Assembly: GCA_008638375.1 (NCBI GenBank)
Contig: CM018052.1
Coordinates: 12,400,506-12,464,505, forward strand
Source: Nyssa sinensis
Lineage: Eukaryota; Streptophyta; Magnoliopsida; Cornales; Nyssaceae
Length of the DNA: 64,000 bases
Reading direction: 5' to 3'
Shown here: piece by piece, positions 60,497 through 64,000 of the stretch
Layout of the letters: every line of letters starts with the position of its first letter
Position numbering within the stretch: the stretch's first letter is position 1
Notes under the pieces: model-generated
Database searches by the model: none
What the model saw: only the letters and a program-made list of their open reading frames with translations
Told to the model about the DNA's origin: nothing
Program-made: the position numbers and the translations under genes

Positions 60497-60510
60497 CCTT
60501 CCCCCCTTAA
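60497..60510 (-). other. Polypurine tract of the 57-64 kb chromovirus
   Basis: Minus strand TTTAAGGGGGGAAGGATG, just beyond the chromodomain frame and about 60 bp before the LTR. An A/T-rich insertion (60455-60480) separates it from the LTR start, an unusual distance. Confidence 0.65.
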
Positions 60511-60542
60511 AGAAATTTTGTCCCGAAATTTGAAAATGTATC

Positions 60543-61847
60543 TCAATGAATAAACAACTTTGGACATCTAGCGCGGACTTCATCCTCACGCTCCCAAGTA
60601 GCTTCCTCGACCCTATGATGGTTCCAAAGAACCTTGACCAAAGGGATGGTCTTGCCTCGCAAAACCTGGTCCCTCGAGTCCAATATCTCCACAGGCCTCT
60701 CATCATATGAAACATCACCCTCCACTTGAAGGTCTACCCAATCTAGTACATGTGAAGGGTCAGGTTCGTACTTCCTCAACATCGACACATGGAAGACATC
60801 ATGAACCCCAGATAGCTGCGGTGGTAATGCTAGCTTATAGGCCACCTCACCAACCTTCCCAAGGATCTCAAATGGGCCTATAAACCGCGATGACAATTTC
60901 CCGCTACACGTAAACCTCCTCAATCCCCGCCGTGGGGCCATCTTGAGGAATACATGTCCCCCAACATCAAATGACAGAGGTCGTCGCCTCTTGTCTGCAT
61001 AACTCTTCTAGAGGCTCTGTGCCATCAACAGACGCTGCCAGATCACCTATATCTTCTTCGTGGTCTCACGGACTGTGTCGGGCCTTAAAGCCACTGTCTC
61101 CTCCACCTCAGTCCAACATACCAGTGAACGACATGGCCTACCGTACAACGCCTCAAATGGTGCCATCTCAATGCTAGACTGATAGCTGTTATTGTAAGCA
61201 AACTCTACTAGATCAAGGTGATCCTCCGAGCTACCCCTGAAGTCTATACCACAGGCTCTAAGCATGTCCTCAAGGATCTAAATGGTACACTCTGACTGAC
61301 CATTAGTCTGAGGGTGAAAGGCAGTACTAAATAATAGCTGAGTCCCTAAGGCTGTTTGAAGACTCTGCCAAAACCATGCAGTGAAACGTGGGTCTCTGTC
61401 TGAAACAATGGTAACAGGAATCCCATGTAGTCGTACTATCTCTCGGATATACAACCTACCGAGAACATCCATTGAATCAGTCGTTCTAATCGGTAAGAAA
61501 TGTGCGGACTTCGTCAACCTGTCAACTATAACCCAAACCGCATCGTGACCTCTAGGTGACTTCGAAAGACCCATCACAAAATCCATGGTAACAAATTCCC
61601 GCTTCCACTCGGCCACTGGCAATGGCTTTAACAAACCCCCAAGTCTCTGGTGCTCAGCCTTCATTTGTTGGCACGTGAGACATCTAGATACAAACTGCAC
61701 CACATCCCCTTTCATCCCCGTCCACCAATACTGACGGCGTAAATCATGGTACATCTTAGTGCCCCCTAGGTGTACTACTTGGTGTGAATGATGGAAATCT
61801 CTAAGAACATCAGCCCTAAAAGTCTCTGGAACAAAAACTCTACCCAT
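60543..61847 (-). pseudogene. pol: Integrase with chromodomain
   Basis: The N-terminal zinc finger shows [20 protein letters not shown] and later CLTCQQMK (HHCC). The core has [17 protein letters not shown] (Asp), VSDRDPRF (Asp) and [13 protein letters not shown] (Glu). TAG at 61280-61278 replaces Gln before ILEDMLRACG. A second open stretch to 61047 ends in TAG, and another TAG follows near 61012. From 60941 the C-terminal part has RFIGPFEILGKVGEVAYKL and VFHVSMLRKY, and the chromodomain is VEILDSRDQVLRGKTI, VKVLWNHHRVEEATW and EDEVRARCPKLF. In this lineage the chromodomain is thought to guide insertion to heterochromatin. Confidence 0.93.
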
Positions 61848-62596
61848 ATACCTCAGGCTAAGGTCAGAATAAACTGTCCACCCCTCAAAGCCCTCGGTAC
61901 TAGCAACTCATGCTTTAATATGCTCTGTCTCTGGGCCCTGTAAATGTGCCTCAATTACTCTACTCAAAAGTGTAGGCTGTGCACATAAACTGAATAGTGT
62001 GGCATGTCCCTAAGACTAGGCAAAGTCCAAGTTAAACTCGCCAATGTCTGCCATCATCTCTCACTCCCTAATAGCAATACTAGCAACAGTGCTCCTTGGT
62101 CTCCTACTAAGTGCATCTACTACAACATTGGCCTTCCCAAGATGGTACTGAAGGTCAAAGTCATAGTCCTCCATATACTCCATCCATCTCCTCTATCGAA
62201 GGTTCAAGTCCTTCTGTGTGAAAATGTATCTAAGGCTCTTGTGATTTGAGAACACCTCGAACCTCTCCCTATATAAGTAGTGTCGCCAACTCTTAAGTGC
62301 AAAGATGACAGCAGCTAACTCTAAATCATGTGTGGGGTAGTTCTACTCATGACTCTTTAACTGCCATGAACCATAGGCTACCACTCTACCCTCCTGCATC
62401 AATACACAGCCTAGTCCTTCTCATGAAGCATCACAATACACTGTATAACTCATACCTCTATCAAGTATAATCAAGACAGGTGTTGAAGTCAGCCTCCTCT
62501 TCAGCTCCTAAAACGACTGCTCATAGTCATCTGTCACTCAAATCTAATATCCTTGCGCGTCAAACGAGTCATCGGTGTGGCAAAACGAGAAAACCC
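61848..62596 (-). pseudogene. pol: RNase H region and linker to integrase
   Basis: In the frame following RT, GFSRFATP is followed by stop-broken sequence in which the RNase H landmarks YCDASxxGLGCVLMQ (near 62430-62390), [17 protein letters not shown] and [17 protein letters not shown] can be made out. Several TAG stops. Confidence 0.75.
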
Positions 62597-63295
62597 CTAT
62601 ACAAATCGATGATAGTATCTTGCCAGTCCCAAGAAACTTCGAATCTCAAACACACTCTTCGACCTCTCCCAACTCATAACAGCGTCAATCTTAGAAGGAT
62701 CTACAGATACCCTACTATTTGACACAACATGGCCTAGGAACGGCACCTCCTGAAGCCAAAACTCATAGTTCGAGAACTTAGCAAATAAACGGTGCTCCCT
62801 CAAAATCTGTAACACAGTCCGTAGGTGAAAGGCATGCTCATCCTTAAACGATGAATAAATCAAAATGTCATCAACAAATACCACAACAAACTGATCTAGA
62901 TAAGGACTAAAAATGCGATGCATCAAGTCCATGAATGCCGCTGGGGCATTTGTCACACCGAATGGCATAACCACAAACTCATAGTGGCCATAATGAGTGC
63001 AAAAAGTAGTCTTCACCACATCCTCCTCCCGTACTCTCAACTGATGATACCCCGATCTAAGATCAATCTTGGAGAAACATCTCGAACCCCTAAGCTGATC
63101 AAACAAGTCATCTATCCTCAGAAACGGGTACTTGTTCTTGATAGTGACCCGCTTCAGCCTCCCATAGTCCACACACAAATGCAATGTCCCATCCTTCTTC
63201 TTCACAAATAGTGCCAAAGCACCCCACGGAGAAGGGCTAGGACGAATAAAACCCTTACCCTGTAAATCAGTCAACTGCTTCTTCAACTCTCTCAA
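62597..63295 (-). pseudogene. pol: Reverse transcriptase
   Basis: [82 protein letters not shown], the catalytic box [12 protein letters not shown] and [18 protein letters not shown] are in order, 232 residues. The VDD aspartates are present. TAG at 62599-62597 replaces the Gln of FVQGF. Upstream the frame joins the linker 63639-63307 through TAG at 63309-63307. Confidence 0.93.
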
Positions 63296-63306
63296 CTCGA
63301 CTAGAG

Positions 63307-63954
63307 CTATACGGTAAGGTGAATGGAAATAGGCACAGTGCCTGGGATAAGCTCTATCGTGAACTCTATCTCTTGTCTCGGCGGTAGACTAGTCAAGTCA
63401 TCCGGAAAGAAATCTGAAAACTCATCCACTACGGGTGGTAACACACTCTCTGTAGTCCCACTCCCTTCTGCTACCAACCTAGCCAACATGTAACTATGAC
63501 CTCCCCAACTCCTCGAGTCATACAAGGGTGGAACTAAGAAAGCCCTACGATCTCCCGTGAAATAAAAGCTATCTCCCTCGGGAGTACATACTGTCACTCT
63601 CCCTTTGTAACAATATATACTCGCCCGGAAAGCAAACAACTAATCCATCCCCAAAATAATATCAAAACTAGACATGTCAAGCCGAATGAAGTCAAAATAA
63701 AGGATGCGATTAGCTATCTCTATCGAGCAATCTCTATAGATCCTCATCAATATTATAATACCCCCAACTGGGGGGTCAACATGCAATGGTGGATCTAACC
63801 GATCTATGTCCAACCCCAATTTCATAGCAAGCATGGTAGATATGAATGAATGAGATGCACCCGAGTCTATCAGTATGCTGGTCCATAAACTAAACACAAG
63901 GAATGTACCTCTAACCACTGAAGGTTCAGAAGTAGATGCCTTAGGTGTGACCAC
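63307..63954 (-). pseudogene. pol: Protease and linker to RT
   Basis: TSILIDSGASHSFISTMLA carries the protease active-site DSG, followed by LDMSSFDIILGMD. TAG at 63642-63640 replaces the Trp of GMDWL, and the frame continues as the linker FRASIYCYKGRVTV ... [24 protein letters not shown]. The sequence right of 63954 up to the window edge should be the end of gag. Confidence 0.88.
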
Positions 63955-64000
63955 AGCATATGCTCGACCCTGTGTAGTCTGACTTTGCCTACCACTCCCT

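Larger units (their letters stand above)
57136..64000 (-). mobile_element. Tekay/Del-type chromovirus, 5' end outside window
   Basis: Right to left: protease (63954), linker, RT (63295-62597), RNase H, integrase (61847-61047), chromodomain (60941-60543), polypurine tract (about 60497-60510) and 3' LTR (60435-57136). It sits inside the LTR of the 48785 element. Candidate target duplication CTTGG (57131-57135), partner outside the window. The pol order and domains are nearly complete, but TAG stops break it. Confidence 0.92.

Overview
The window is plant nuclear DNA, most likely from a eudicot. It is AT-rich and consists mostly of LTR retrotransposons inserted next to and inside one another. 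Only one intact cellular gene is visible, a two-exon germin-like protein gene at 14154-14982. Almost all other coding sequence is decayed gag-pol of Ty3/gypsy elements. At least three lineages are present: Tat-type (antisense extra gene), Athila-type (tRNA-Asp primer site) and Tekay/Del-type chromoviruses (3-4 kb LTRs, initiator-Met primer site, C-terminal chromodomain). The species cannot be named from the sequence. LAYOUT. 1-10552: a minus-strand Tat element whose 3' LTR lies outside the window. Reading leftward it has the 5' LTR (10003-10552), primer site, gag, protease, RT, RNase H and integrase, then a 34-bp tandem array, a possible short antisense transcription unit (2651-3370), and a spliced antisense gene on the + strand (1-1847). 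10553-14057: AT-rich intergenic DNA. 14058-14982: TATA box and germin-like gene. 14977-15752 and 21603-22410: two copies of the gene's downstream flank, the second without its gene. Between them lies LTR-like sequence carrying a Tat element (17018-21271, target duplication AATGG) that lost nearly all gag-pol but kept its spliced antisense gene. 23475-26880: a truncated chromovirus LTR with an internal minisatellite. 27504-40487: a solo chromovirus LTR (4.1 kb, flanks GAATG/GAATA) split by a complete-ended but RT-less Athila element (29185-38064, target duplication GGTCC). That Athila has an extra LTR-leader-3'UTR chimera lodged in gag. 41024-41530: a pol fragment. 41531-47745: a minus-strand chromovirus with 3' LTR, chromodomain, RT, protease and partial gag. 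47746-48784: LTR-like debris. 48785-57135: a plus-strand element with a 4.1-kb LTR, only 876 bp of non-coding interior with a triplicated primer site, and a second LTR cut at 57135. 57136-64000: a minus-strand chromovirus inserted into that second LTR and running off the window. HOW IT FITS TOGETHER. The elements give a readable relative chronology (solo LTR before Athila; 48785 element before the 57136 element; germin-flank duplication before LTR-like sequence before the Tat remnant). No intact gag-pol remains, so any mobility would depend on proteins made elsewhere. The least ordinary signals are the spliced antisense gene shared by two diverged Tat elements, the chimeric segment inside Athila gag, the exact 52-bp triplication of a primer-binding site, and a strong bias of inactivating stops to TAG.
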